A stretch of 64,000 bases of DNA from Pseudoxanthomonas sp. X-1 (GCF_020042665.1 NZ_CP083376.1:3880001-3944000); one strand, 5' to 3'. Numbered from the stretch's first letter, positions 15,541-24,468 are shown. The notes: generated by a model not told the origin, from the letters alone. Program-made: numbers and translations.

Positions 15541-17322
15541 ATGCGTCAACCCAACCTGGACATGGGCGTGATCGGCAATGGCAGCTTTGGCGCCCTGATC
15601 GACAAGCAGGGCCGCGTGGTCTGGAGCTGCATGCCCGCCTTCGATGGCGACCCGGCGTTCTGCGCGCTGCTGGGACCGAAGGACCAGGCCGGCGGCGACT
15701 TCGCGGTGGAACTGGAGGACCTGGCCTCCAGCGAACAGCACTACCTCACCAACACCGCGATCCTGCGCACCGTGCTGCGCGACGCGCACGGCAACGCGCT
15801 GGAGATCATCGACTTCGCCCCGCGCTGGCGCGAGAACCAGCGCTTCTACCGCCCGGTCAGCATCATCCGCCAGATCCGCCCGCTCACCGGCAACCCGCGC
15901 ATCCGCGTGCGCGCCCGGCCGCTGGCCGACTGGGGCGCGCGCAAGCCCGAATCGACCTGGGGCAGCAACCACGTGCGCTGGCTGCTGCCCGAGTTCACCC
16001 TGCGCCTGACCACCGACGTGCCGGTGCGCTTCATCCGCGAGGAAACCGCCTTCGTCCTCAACCACCCGGTGCACCTGGTGCTGGGCGCGGACGAATCGCT
16101 GCGCCGTTCGCTGCCTGGCTACGTGCGCGAGGCCCAGGAGAACACCCACCACTACTGGGCCGAATGGGTGCGCTACCTGTCCATCCCGCTGGACTGGCAG
16201 GACGCGGTGATCCGCAGCGCCATCACCCTGAAGCTGTGCCAGTACGAGGACAGCGGCGGCATCATCGCGGCGATGACCACCTCCATTCCGGAGGCGCCGG
16301 ACACGCCGCGCAACTGGGACTACCGCTATTGCTGGCTGCGCGATGCCGGCTTCGTGGTGCGCGCGCTCAACCGCCTGGGCGCCACGCGCACGATGGAGCA
16401 GTTCATCGGCTACATCTTCAACATCGCCACCCACGACGGCACGCTGCAGCCGATGTACGGCATCAACTTCGAGGTGGAGCTGCACGAGCACGAGGTCCCC
16501 AGCCTGGCCGGCTACCGCGGCATGGGGCCGGTGCGGCGCGGCAACCTGGCCTGGATCCAGAAGCAGCACGACGTGTACGGCTCGGTGGTGCTGGCCTCGA
16601 CCCAGCTGTTCTTCGACCAGCGCCTGGTCGATCCGGGCGACCGCCATACCTTCGAGCGGCTCGAACCGTTGGGCGAGCGCGCCTTCGCGCTGTACGACGT
16701 GCCCGACGCGGGGCTGTGGGAGTTCCGCGGCCGCGCCGAGGTGCATACCTACACCAGCGTGATGTGCTGGGCCGCCTGTGATCGCCTGGCCAAGATCGCC
16801 GAGCGCCTGGAGCTGCCCGAACGCGCCGCGCACTGGCGCGCGCGCGCCGACACCATCCGCGCCACCACGCTCGAACGCGCCTGGCGCGCGGACCTTGGCT
16901 GGTTCAGCGCCTCGTTCGAAAGCGACTACCTGGACGCCTCGCTGCTGCTGCTGGCCGACGTGGGCTTCATCGCGGCCGACGACCCCAGGTTCGTCGGCAC
17001 CGTCGAGGCCATCGGCCGCACGCTGAAGAAGGGCGACGCGCTGTTCCGCTATGTGGCGCCGGACGACTTCGGCGAGCCGGAGACCAGCTTCACCATCTGC
17101 ACCTTCTGGTACATCGACGCGCTGGCGGCGATGGGCCGCAAGGACGAGGCGCGGGCGATGTTCGAGCGCATCCTGGCGCGCCGCAACCACGTCGGCCTGC
17201 TCTCGGAGGACCTGACCTTCGACGACGGCGAGGCCTGGGGCAACTTCCCGCAGACCTATTCGCACGTGGGCCTGATCACCGCGGCCATGCGCCTGTCGCG
17301 CTCGTGGCAGGAGGCCTCGTGA
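15541..17322 (+). CDS. Glycoside hydrolase family 15 protein (glucoamylase/trehalase-like)
   Basis: This 593-residue protein has a beta-sandwich N-terminal part (MGVIGNGSFGALIDKQG) followed by the GH15 (alpha/alpha)6 barrel. Barrel signatures include RNWDYRYCWLRDAGF near residue 260, and near the C-terminus LSEDLTF followed by WGNFPQTYSHVGL. The FPQ-SHxGL block contains the region of the catalytic base. GH15 enzymes act on glucoamylase substrates or, in some bacteria, on trehalose. Here the gene lies between otsB and otsA and overlaps otsA by four bases, so trehalose or a related alpha-glucan is a plausible substrate, but specificity cannot be read from sequence. The ATG at 15541 has a GGAGA Shine-Dalgarno nine bases before it. 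Confidence 0.9.
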   Translation: MRQPNLDMGVIGNGSFGALIDKQGRVVWSCMPAFDGDPAFCALLGPKDQAGGDFAVELEDLASSEQHYLTNTAILRTVLRDAHGNALEIIDFAPRWRENQRFYRPVSIIRQIRPLTGNPRIRVRARPLADWGARKPESTWGSNHVRWLLPEFTLRLTTDVPVRFIREETAFVLNHPVHLVLGADESLRRSLPGYVREAQENTHHYWAEWVRYLSIPLDWQDAVIRSAITLKLCQYEDSGGIIAAMTTSIPEAPDTPRNWDYRYCWLRDAGFVVRALNRLGATRTMEQFIGYIFNIATHDGTLQPMYGINFEVELHEHEVPSLAGYRGMGPVRRGNLAWIQKQHDVYGSVVLASTQLFFDQRLVDPGDRHTFERLEPLGERAFALYDVPDAGLWEFRGRAEVHTYTSVMCWAACDRLAKIAERLELPERAAHWRARADTIRATTLERAWRADLGWFSASFESDYLDASLLLLADVGFIAADDPRFVGTVEAIGRTLKKGDALFRYVAPDDFGEPETSFTICTFWYIDALAAMGRKDEARAMFERILARRNHVGLLSEDLTFDDGEAWGNFPQTYSHVGLITAAMRLSRSWQEAS

Positions 17323-18686
17323 GCCGGCTGGTCGTCGTCTCCAACCGCGTCGCCCTGCCCGGCCAGCCGCAGACCGGCGGCCTGGCCACGGGCCTGCGCG
17401 CGGCGCTGACCGAGCGCGGCGGCGTGTGGTTCGGCTGGAGCGGCAAGGTCACGCGCGAGCCCAGCGGCAAGCTGCACGAACAGCGCGAGGGCGACATCAC
17501 CTTCGTCACCATGGACCTGGACCGCGCCGACCACGACGCCTACTACACCGGCTTCGCCAACGGTTCACTGTGGCCGCTGCTGCACTTCCGCCTGGACCTG
17601 GTCGACTACGACCGCAGCAAGCGCGAGGGCTACGCGCGCGTCAACGCGCTGTTCGCCGACAAGCTGGCGCCGCTGCTTAAGGACAGTGACACCGTCTGGA
17701 TCCACGACTACCACCTGATTCCGCTGGCCTCGCTGCTGCGCGAACGTGGCGTCGGCTGCAGGATCGGCTTCTTCCTGCACACGCCGATGCCCTCGGCCGA
17801 CCTGATCGTGGCCCTGCCCGATCACCAGGGGATCTTCAGCACGCTCTACGCCTACGACCTGATCGGCTTCCACACCCGGCGCGACGTGGAGCGCTACCAG
17901 GCCTATGTGCGCCTGTTCGCCGGCGGCAAGGTGCTCGGCCAGGACCTGATCGAGGCTCCCGACGGGCGCCGCGTGCGCACCGGCGACTTTCCGATCAGCA
18001 TCGATACCGGGCTGATCGCCCAGCAGGCCCGCGCCGCGGCCAACAAGGCGCCGGTGCGCGCGCTGCGCGAGAGCCTGCGCGGCCGCGAGCTGGCCATCGG
18101 CGTGGACCGGCTGGATTATTCCAAGGGCCTGCCCGAGCGCTTCAACGGGTTCGAGCGCTACCTGCAGCGGCACAAGGCCCAGCGCGGCAGCCTGACCTTC
18201 CTGCAGATCGCGCCGGTCTCGCGCGGCGAGGTCGCCGAGTACCGCCTGCTGCGCGGCCAGCTCGAACAGATCGCCGGCCACGTCAACGGCACCTACGCCG
18301 AAGCCGACTGGACCCCGATCCGCTACGTCAACCAGAACTACACCCACGCCACGCTGACCGGCTTCTACCGCATGGCCCGCGTCGGCCTGGTCACCCCCCT
18401 GCGCGATGGCATGAACCTGGTCGCCAAGGAATACGTGGCGGCCCAGGACCCCGAGGACCCGGGCGTGCTGGTGCTGTCGATCCTGGCCGGCGCGGCCGAC
18501 GAGCTGGGCCAGGCGCTGATCGTCAATCCGCACGACCTGGACGGCGTGGCCGACGCGATCGCCACGGCCGCCGCGATGCCCAAGGCCGAGCGCATCGAGC
18601 GCTGGCGGGCGATGTTCGCGCATCTGCAGAAGCACGATATTTCCGAGTGGCGGCGGCGCTATCTGGAGGCGCTGGAGCAGGGGTGA
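17319..18686 (+). CDS. otsA: Alpha,alpha-trehalose-phosphate synthase (UDP-forming)
   Basis: This 455-residue GT20 enzyme joins UDP-glucose and glucose-6-phosphate to make trehalose-6-phosphate. Family landmarks are present: RLVVVSNRVA at the N-terminus, the GGLATGL loop, WIHDYHLIPL, VDRLDYSKGLPERF and DGMNLVAKEYVA. The start is GTG at 17319 (VSRLVVVSNR), which overlaps the GH15 stop by four bases. This gives the usual start right before the first strand, whereas an upstream GTG at 17304 would add five residues. Together with otsB it forms the complete OtsAB osmoprotectant pathway. Confidence 0.96.
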   Translation: MSRLVVVSNRVALPGQPQTGGLATGLRAALTERGGVWFGWSGKVTREPSGKLHEQREGDITFVTMDLDRADHDAYYTGFANGSLWPLLHFRLDLVDYDRSKREGYARVNALFADKLAPLLKDSDTVWIHDYHLIPLASLLRERGVGCRIGFFLHTPMPSADLIVALPDHQGIFSTLYAYDLIGFHTRRDVERYQAYVRLFAGGKVLGQDLIEAPDGRRVRTGDFPISIDTGLIAQQARAAANKAPVRALRESLRGRELAIGVDRLDYSKGLPERFNGFERYLQRHKAQRGSLTFLQIAPVSRGEVAEYRLLRGQLEQIAGHVNGTYAEADWTPIRYVNQNYTHATLTGFYRMARVGLVTPLRDGMNLVAKEYVAAQDPEDPGVLVLSILAGAADELGQALIVNPHDLDGVADAIATAAAMPKAERIERWRAMFAHLQKHDISEWRRRYLEALEQG

Positions 18687-19446
18687 GGGACCGCGATGGG
18701 AGGCGGCGTCATGGTGCCCCCTCAGGTTGACGGGCTGGACGTCTGAAGGGCGGGAGTTCAGCGCTCATGCCTTCAGGCGCTCCCAAGTATCTAAAGTTCG
18801 AAGCTGGAGCCTCCCTCACCTCCGAGAGGAGCGGAGCCTGCCGGATTGCGACGCAACGCTCTGCCAGCTCTCCGCACTTGCCGGCGGACGGCACACTCGC
18901 AACCACCTGTCCCTCCCTGCACGCTGGGCGGCATGAAGCCACGGCCAGCGATTGGAGGAGGGATAGAGGCTTTGCCGATATCAACGGCGATGCACCCTAT
19001 GGCCGCTCCGGCGAAAGCGGGAACCCATGGACTTCTGGAACAGGCGCGCCCAACGCGCCGGCATCGCGTTTTCGCGGACGATGTGCTGACGGGGACGACA
19101 GTTTCAGCATGCTGACACGGCGTGGAACCTGCAGCTCGTCGTATGTCCTTACGACGACGGCGCATCTGCGTCTCTGCGCAAATCGTTGCCGAAACCGTCA
19201 CCCAGGCTGAACGCCGCCATTCAAAATCGCATCGCCTGCGCGTGAAGAAATCCGCCGGGATTTAACACTTTTCTACACCACGCCTAGCGCTGCGCGTTGA
19301 CGCGCATCCAACAAGATGAAGCGCTGCTGTGCGTGAGCCTGAACCACGTCTGCCGTGCAGGGAATCGTTCATTCGGGCGCGCCTACGTTGTGCGCCGTCC
19401 CGCCAACGAGCGGGCCCCACAAGACAAGAACGAAGAGGAAGTCCCC
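18687..19446. other. 760-base gap with repeat debris, no gene
   Basis: Several short open frames cross this region, but none has a convincing start, conserved motif or codon pattern. The stretch near 19010-19035 (GGCGAAAGCGGGAACCCATGG) looks like a fragment of a widespread intergenic element, and the 18815-18870 part reads similarly. The AT-richer end (about 19255-19320) is the likeliest place for the ompW promoter, but I could not fix a clear -35/-10 pair. Confidence 0.5.
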
Positions 19447-20127
19447 ATGAAGTCGATCCGTTTGGTTGGCCTGGCCCTGGTGCCGCTGCTCGCCGCCCCG
19501 CCGGTCTTTGCGCAGGAAGCCGTCAACGATTCCACGCCGCACGGCGTGGCCACCAACAGCACTACCGGCGGCGACGCTGACGCGGCGTTCAAGCGCTGGG
19601 CCGTGGTCGGCAGCGCCACGATGCTGCAGCCGTCCTCGCGTCCGCTGAAGGGCACCAGCCTCGACGTCGATGGCGACACCGCGCCGACGATCAGCGCCAG
19701 CTTCTACGCCACCCCCAACATCGCCGTCGAACTGTGGGGCGCGGCTGACAAGTTCAAGCACGACGTCAGCGACAACGCCGGCAAGATCGGCAGCGTCGAC
19801 CAGCTGCCGATCGCGCTGAGCGCGCAGTACCACTTCGGCACCCCGGACCAGGTGTTCCGTCCGTTCGTGGGCGTGGGCTACTACCAGTCCAACTTCAGCA
19901 ACGAGAACCTCGGCAGCGTCCCCGGCGCGCACGTGGGCATCGAAGACGCCAAGGGCGCCATCGGCACCGTCGGCGTCGACATGAACATCAACCCGACCTG
20001 GTTCGCCCGCTTCGACGCCCGCTACCTCGACGGTTCGCCGGACCTGACCGTCAACGGCAAGAGCAGCGGCGAGTCGCTGGATCTGAACCCGTGGACGGTC
20101 GGCTTCGGTATCGGCGCGCGCTTCTGA
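19447..20127 (+). CDS. ompW: OmpW family outer-membrane protein
   Basis: This 226-residue protein has a signal peptide (hydrophobic about 5-18, cleavage near VFAQ at residue 23). Its eight-stranded barrel pattern is typical of OmpW: AAFKRWAVVGSATMLQP, GDTAPTISASFYATPNIAVE, FRPFVGVGYY and a terminal VGFGIGARF ending in Phe. OmpW proteins form narrow hydrophobic channels and respond to stress and iron or oxygen status in several bacteria. AGAGGAAG before the ATG at 19447 is a good ribosome-binding site. A longer open frame upstream of this start lacks secretion features and was rejected. Confidence 0.9.
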   Translation: MKSIRLVGLALVPLLAAPPVFAQEAVNDSTPHGVATNSTTGGDADAAFKRWAVVGSATMLQPSSRPLKGTSLDVDGDTAPTISASFYATPNIAVELWGAADKFKHDVSDNAGKIGSVDQLPIALSAQYHFGTPDQVFRPFVGVGYYQSNFSNENLGSVPGAHVGIEDAKGAIGTVGVDMNINPTWFARFDARYLDGSPDLTVNGKSSGESLDLNPWTVGFGIGARF

Positions 20128-20159
20128 TCCAAGGCGTCGGTGACATCGCAACCGACAAC

Positions 20160-20189
20160 GCGGCGGCCCTCAGGGGCCGCCGCTTTTTT
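20160..20189 (+). terminator. Intrinsic terminator of ompW
   Basis: A 10-bp stem GCGGCGGCCC/GGGCCGCCGC with a TCAG loop is followed by TTTTTT, 33 bases after the ompW stop. Confidence 0.92.
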
Positions 20190-20267
20190 GTGTGTTTCCG
20201 CCAAGGTCCGGGATAGGCAACGCACTTCGCCAACCGGCCTCGACCCGGCCGAGTCGAGCTCCTGCGC

Positions 20268-20440
20268 ATGGAGCAGGACTTCTTTCGACCCGAAGCCAGT
20301 CATCAAGACACGCGAGGCAGCGGTCCGGCGGGCGGTGGCCGCGGCAAGCGAGGCAGGAGCCGAGCGCCCGACTCACGGCAGGATGCCCTGAGGGAGGGAA
20401 AAGCGGCCACCGCCCGCCGGACCTCTGCCCCTCCAAAGCC
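20268..20440 (+). repeat. Dispersed 173-bp repeat, copy A
   Basis: This stretch is closely similar to the minus strand of 52292-52465. Both start with ATGGA.CAGGACTTC.TTCGA and share blocks such as GGCAGGATGCCCTGA, GAGGGAAAAGCGG and CTGCCCCTCC. It lies in the 20190-20570 gap, which otherwise shows nothing. The short peptides it could encode carry frame-independent similarity, so I read it as a DNA repeat and not as a gene. Confidence 0.75.
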
Positions 20441-20570
20441 AAGAAACATCCGCAGCCCGTCACTCGACGCTCGGAAGAAGAGTTTCTATTTGCAGGACAC
20501 CCCGGCGCTCACCGCGCCTTCGCGCAAGCGTGGTCAGCATCCTGCGGTAACGAACCATCTGGAGAACCCC

Positions 20571-20873
20571 ATGCCCACCCTGCGCCTGCGCGTGACCGGC
20601 GACGATGCCTCCACCCTGCAGCTGACCGATGCGCTGGAGTCGATCGAAGGCATCGAACACATCGAGGAGATCGAGGACCTGATGCCGCACGGGGACGACG
20701 ACGACTCCAGTTCGGCCGGCCTGAGCGACGACATGGCGTCGAGCTATGCGGTGATCGAGGTCGAGGCGCCCAACGACGAAGGCGTGCGCCGCGTGCGCGA
20801 GGTCGCCGAACGCGTGGCCTTCGTCACCGGCGCGGTGATCGAGGTGCTCAACGAGGAAGACGAGCCGTACTGA
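20571..20873 (+). CDS. Small acidic hypothetical protein
   Basis: This 100-residue protein is strongly acidic (a run of Asp in the middle, HGDDDDSSSAG, and an EEDEPY end). It begins MPTLRLRVTGDDASTLQLTD and could form a small alpha/beta fold of beta-alpha-beta type: an N-terminal strand, the helix LTDALESIEGIEHIEEIE, then strand SYAVIEVEAP and helix EGVRRVREVAERVAF. This is reminiscent of ferredoxin-like or ACT-like domains, which is inference only. GGAGAACCCC gives a ribosome-binding site for the ATG at 20571. A longer in-frame extension runs through the upstream repeat and was rejected. It precedes yajQ by 67 bases. Confidence 0.75.
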   Translation: MPTLRLRVTGDDASTLQLTDALESIEGIEHIEEIEDLMPHGDDDDSSSAGLSDDMASSYAVIEVEAPNDEGVRRVREVAERVAFVTGAVIEVLNEEDEPY

Positions 20874-20940
20874 GTCCGGCCCTGACGGCGCCGCCGCGCT
20901 GCGCTACCCTTTGCGCCTTCTTTTCCCGCGCAAGGTGCCC

Positions 20941-21423
20941 ATGCCCTCCTTCGACGTCGTTTCCGAGGTCAATTCCCACGAGTTGACCAACGCGGTCGAC
21001 CAAGCCAACCGCGAGTTGTCCAACCGCTTCGACTTCAAGGGCGTGGACGCGAAGTTCGTGCTGGAGGACGGCGTCATCACCCAGTCGGCGCCGAGCGATT
21101 TCCAGCTCAAGCAGATGGAGGACATCCTGCGCGCGCGTCTGATCGCCCGTGGCATCGATGCGCGCTGCCTGGAGTTCGGCGAGGTGGAGAGCAACCTGGC
21201 CGGCGCGCGCCAGAAGATCACCGTCAAGCAGGGCATCGAGCAGAAGCTGGCCAAGCAGATCGCCGCGAAGATCAAGGAATCCAAGATCAAGGTCGATACC
21301 CAGATCAACGGCGACAAGCTGCGCGTCAACGGCAAGAAGCGCGACGACCTGCAGGAGACCATCGCGCTGCTGAAGCAGCACGAGTTCGAGCAGCCGCTGC
21401 AGTTCGACAATTTCCGCGACTAG
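20941..21423 (+). CDS. yajQ: YajQ family cyclic-di-GMP-binding protein
   Basis: This 160-residue protein begins MPSFDVVSEVNSHELTNAVD, the family signature, and keeps FDFKG and the KLAKQIAAKIKESKIKV block. It has two linked RNA-recognition-like domains. In Xanthomonas campestris a YajQ protein binds cyclic-di-GMP and controls virulence gene expression with a transcription factor; others bind RNA. The ATG at 20941 is preferred over an upstream start that adds MRLLFPRKVP without conservation. It is followed after nine bases by a DUF1415 gene. Confidence 0.95.
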   Translation: MPSFDVVSEVNSHELTNAVDQANRELSNRFDFKGVDAKFVLEDGVITQSAPSDFQLKQMEDILRARLIARGIDARCLEFGEVESNLAGARQKITVKQGIEQKLAKQIAAKIKESKIKVDTQINGDKLRVNGKKRDDLQETIALLKQHEFEQPLQFDNFRD

Positions 21424-21432
21424 TCCGCCCGC

Positions 21433-21990
21433 ATGTCCGACCAGCCCACCGCCACCCTGCACGACCCGCTCGCCGACACCCGCCGCTGGCTGGAGCGCGC
21501 GGTGATCGGGCTGAACCTGTGTCCGTTCGCCAAAGCGGTGTACGTCAAGCAGCAGGTGCGCATGGTGCTCAGCGATGCCACCACGCCCGAGGCGCTGCTG
21601 GAACAGCTGATGGAGGAACTGGTGCTGCTGCGGGAAACCCCGGCCGAGCTCATCGACACCACGCTGATCGTGCATCCGGACGTGCTGACCGACTTCCTGG
21701 ACTACAACGACTTCCTCGACAACGCCGACATGGCGGTCGAACAGCTGGATCTGCAGGGCATCCTGCAGGTGGCCAGCTTCCACCCGGATTACCAGTTCGC
21801 CGGCGCCGCCCCGGACGATGTGTCTAACTACACCAACCGCTCGCCGTGGCCGACGCTGCACCTGCTGCGCGAGGACAGCGTCGAGCGCGCGGTGGCCGCC
21901 TTTCCCGATCCGGACGTGATCGTGGAGCGCAACATCGCCACGCTCGACGGCCTGGGCGTGGAAGGCTGGCGCCGCCTGCTGGACGACTGA
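21433..21990 (+). CDS. DUF1415 family protein
   Basis: This 185-residue protein matches the DUF1415 pattern: TRRWLERAVIGLNLCPFAKA near the N-terminus, DTTLIVHPDVL and the central FHPDYQFAG and NRSPWPTLHLLRE blocks. The function is unknown. The conserved Cys in LNLCPFA and the FHPxYQF motif suggest a binding or redox site, which is inference. It starts nine bases after yajQ, so the two are probably co-translated. Confidence 0.9.
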   Translation: MSDQPTATLHDPLADTRRWLERAVIGLNLCPFAKAVYVKQQVRMVLSDATTPEALLEQLMEELVLLRETPAELIDTTLIVHPDVLTDFLDYNDFLDNADMAVEQLDLQGILQVASFHPDYQFAGAAPDDVSNYTNRSPWPTLHLLREDSVERAVAAFPDPDVIVERNIATLDGLGVEGWRRLLDD

Positions 21991-22059
21991 GCGCGGCGCA
22001 CACGCGCCGCAGATGCGGGTGCGCGGAGACTGGGGCGCCATCGCCACCGGAACGCCGAC

Positions 22060-22863
22060 ATGCCGCTGACCCCGCCGATCACAGCCTGGAATCCCGCGCC
22101 GCTGGCCGGCCGCGTGGTGATGATCACCGGCGGCGCGCAGGGCATCGGGCGCGGCATCGCGCAGGCCGTGCTCGGCGCGGGCGGCCGTGTGGCGATCGGC
22201 GACCTGGATGACGAAGCCGGCAAGGCCAGCCTGGCCGAGTGGGCCCGTGGGGACGATGCCTTCTTCAAGCGCCTGGATGTGGCCAGCGAACGCAGCGTGG
22301 CTGCATTCGTGGCCGCGGCCCTGAAGCGCTTCGGCCGGCTGGACGGGCTGGTCAACAACGCCGGGCCGCCCGACCCGCACGTGCCGCCGCTGGACATGCT
22401 GGACCTGGCGCAATGGAACCAGCGCCTGGCCAGCCTGCACGGCGCTTTCCTGTGCAGCCGGCACGCGCTGCCGGCGCTGCGTATCCATGGCGAGGGCGCC
22501 ATCGTCAACATCGCCTCGACCCGCGCGCACCAGTCCGAGCCGCACAGCGAGGCCTACGCCGCGGCCAAGGGCGGGCTGGTCGCCTTCACCCATGCGCTGG
22601 CCTTGAGCGAAGGCCCGCGCGTACGGGTCAACGCGATCAGCCCGGGCTGGATCGCCACCGAGGCCTGGCGCGGCCCTTCGCGCCGGCGTGCGCCCAGGCT
22701 TTCCAAGGCCGATCACGCCCAGCATCCGGCCGGGCGCGTGGGCACCCCAGAGGACATCGGCGCGCTGGCCGTGCAGCTGCTGGCGCCGACGCTGTCCGGC
22801 TTCGTCACCGGACAGGAATTCATCGTCGACGGCGGGATGACGCGCAAGATGCAGTACGCCTGA
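22060..22863 (+). CDS. Short-chain dehydrogenase/reductase
   Basis: This 267-residue protein is a classical SDR oxidoreductase. The cofactor site is VMITGGAQGIGRG (about 20-32). The NNAG motif, the catalytic Ser in IVNIASTRAH and the catalytic pair Tyr-x3-Lys in EAYAAAKGG are all present, and the C-terminus carries GQEFIVDGGMTRKM. Asp at the end of the second strand (AIGDLDD) suggests preference for NAD(H) over NADP(H). The substrate cannot be deduced. It ends 18 bases before a convergent ParB-like gene. Confidence 0.93.
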   Translation: MPLTPPITAWNPAPLAGRVVMITGGAQGIGRGIAQAVLGAGGRVAIGDLDDEAGKASLAEWARGDDAFFKRLDVASERSVAAFVAAALKRFGRLDGLVNNAGPPDPHVPPLDMLDLAQWNQRLASLHGAFLCSRHALPALRIHGEGAIVNIASTRAHQSEPHSEAYAAAKGGLVAFTHALALSEGPRVRVNAISPGWIATEAWRGPSRRRAPRLSKADHAQHPAGRVGTPEDIGALAVQLLAPTLSGFVTGQEFIVDGGMTRKMQYA

Positions 22864-22881
22864 AGCGGCGCGCCGCCTGCT

Positions 22882-23694
22882 TCACGCGGCGGCTTCCAGT
22901 TCGGCGATCCGCGCTTCCACGACCGCGATCTCTTCCTGCAGCTGCGCCAGGCGGGTGCGCAGCTGCGGCAGTTCCAGGTCCTCGACCGGCTTGGCCGCGG
23001 GTTTGGGCCGCTTCTTGGCATCGCGCACGCGCTTGGCGGCTTCCTTCAGCTCCTGCGCGCCGCCCTGCGCCGCGGCCTGTTGCTCCTGCGCCGGCAAGGT
23101 GGCGACCACGGCGGCGGCGTTGATTGACAGCTCGCCCGCGCGTACCGCGGCGATGACCTCGGGCGCGGCCTGCTTCTGGATCCTCTCGATCGCCGCGACC
23201 TGGCTGTTGCTGAGCTTGGCGGCCCGGGCGAGCTCCTCGCGCGTGGGCAGCATCGCCGCGGTCACCGCCGGCGCGGCGGAGGCCGGCGCGCTGGTGTCCC
23301 ACGGCGGAGCCCCGGCGTCGCCTTCGCCGGCGGGTTCCTGCGCCGCCGGCGCGGGCGCGGCCTGGCGCGAACGTTCGAGCAGGATGTCGCGACGGCGCAG
23401 TGCCAGCACGCCGCGCTGGAAGTCCGACACGCTGCGTCGCCCCAGGTGCTGGTCGATCATCCACAGGTGCACGTCTTCCATCGAGGTGAAGCGCGTGTGC
23501 TGCACGGTGTTGAAGGGCAGCCCGTGCTTCTGGCAGATGCCATAGCGGTTGTGGCCATCGACCAGCACATCGCCCCACAGCACCAGCGCGTCGCGGCAGC
23601 CTTCGGCCAGCAGGCTCTGCTCCAGCGCGGCGTACTCGTCGGGCGTGAGCGGATCGATGTAGGCCTTGAGGTCTTCTCTGACGACGATGTTCAT
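22882..23694 (-). CDS. Solo ParB/Srx-domain protein
   Basis: This 270-residue protein has an N-terminal ParB/Srx-like domain (about 1-95) beginning MNIVVREDLKAYIDPL and containing DGHNRYGICQKHGLP in place of the arginine-rich ParB box. A helical middle segment (about 140-200, with LARAAKLSNSQVAAIERIQ and VRAGELSINAAAV, helix-turn-helix-like) and a C-terminal coiled coil (about 240-270) follow. There is no ParA neighbour, so it is unlikely to be the chromosome-segregation ParB. The family includes CTP-binding proteins, sulfiredoxin relatives and nucleases, so the activity is open. Start ATG at 23694. Confidence 0.75.
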   Translation of the reverse strand: MNIVVREDLKAYIDPLTPDEYAALEQSLLAEGCRDALVLWGDVLVDGHNRYGICQKHGLPFNTVQHTRFTSMEDVHLWMIDQHLGRRSVSDFQRGVLALRRRDILLERSRQAAPAPAAQEPAGEGDAGAPPWDTSAPASAAPAVTAAMLPTREELARAAKLSNSQVAAIERIQKQAAPEVIAAVRAGELSINAAAVVATLPAQEQQAAAQGGAQELKEAAKRVRDAKKRPKPAAKPVEDLELPQLRTRLAQLQEEIAVVEARIAELEAAA

Positions 23695-23781
23695 GCGGCT
23701 GCCGGGCGTGCGGGGGGGCGGCATTGTAGGCAGCCGGGACGCGCACGTCGCCCTTGCATTGCAGGCGGTTTGCGTGCGGCG

Positions 23782-24468
23782 TCAGGCACCGGCCAGCCGC
23801 GCTTCCAGCAGGCGCTGGGCATCGGTGAGCGAGGCCACGATGCGGTGGCCTCGCGCGCGCAGGGCCTCGTCCGGCATCACCAGATCGGGCACCTGGATCA
23901 CCGTCATGCCCGCGGCCAGCGCGGCGGTGACGCCGGCCGGCGAATCCTCCAGCGCCAGGCAGCGCACCGGGTCGGCGCCCAGGCGCTGCGCGGCCAGCAG
24001 ATAGATGTCCGGCGCCGGCTTGGGCCGGCTCACGTCATTGCCCGCGGTCACCGCGTCGAAGTACGCCAGCAGGCCCGCGCTCTGCAGCTTGCGTGGCGCC
24101 AGCGGCCGCCGCGTGGAGGTCGCCACGCCGCGCGGAATGCCCTGCTGTTGCAGCCACTGCAGCAGCGCCACGATGCCGGGCCGCAGCGGCACGCCGGCCT
24201 CGACTTCCTCGTGGTACAGCACGTGGCACCGCGCCAGCAGCGCTTCGATCTGGCCTTCGTCCAGGCGCTCGCGCAGGATCGCCTTGCAGGCGGCCGTGCT
24301 GTGCCCGACCATGCGCAGCCAGTAGTCGTCCTCGATCTGGAAGCCCGCCTCGCGCGCGGCCTGGCTCCAGCAGCGCAGCGAGGCGCGCTCGCTGTCCAGC
24401 ATCAGCCCGTCCATGTCGAAGATCACCGCCTCGGGCAGGAAGGGCAGCGCGGCCACGTCGGCCTTCAT
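23782..24468 (-). CDS. HAD-family phosphatase, beta-phosphoglucomutase-like
   Basis: This 228-residue protein has HAD motif I FDMDGLMLDSE (nucleophile at about residue 18), an alpha-helical cap, motif II VATSTRR, the lysine in RPKPAPDIYL and motif IV LALEDSPAGVTAA. It probably acts on a small phosphorylated metabolite such as a sugar phosphate. The ATG at 24468 overlaps the stop of rsuA by four bases (ATGA), so this is the last gene of a tightly packed operon with two rRNA-modifying enzymes. Confidence 0.92.
   Translation of the reverse strand: MKADVAALPFLPEAVIFDMDGLMLDSERASLRCWSQAAREAGFQIEDDYWLRMVGHSTAACKAILRERLDEGQIEALLARCHVLYHEEVEAGVPLRPGIVALLQWLQQQGIPRGVATSTRRPLAPRKLQSAGLLAYFDAVTAGNDVSRPKPAPDIYLLAAQRLGADPVRCLALEDSPAGVTAALAAGMTVIQVPDLVMPDEALRARGHRIVASLTDAQRLLEARLAGA

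Noticed and set aside
14587..17265. 892-codon minus-strand open frame across otsB and the GH15 gene
   Set aside because: It is antisense to two well-supported genes, has low-complexity Arg/Gln/His composition and no domain signature.
18791..19201. Minus-strand 136-codon frame in the 18.7-19.4 kb gap
   Set aside because: It has no ribosome-binding site or motif, and parts read like translations of common intergenic elements.
19255..19320. Promoter for ompW
   Set aside because: TTGACG occurs at 19297, but no acceptable -10 box is found 16-18 bases after it, so I left it out of the annotation.
20140..20873. Coding regions through the 20.2-20.5 kb repeat
   Set aside because: Translations in different frames are similar to those of the second repeat copy, which shows DNA-level similarity, not protein conservation. 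The supported gene begins at 20571.
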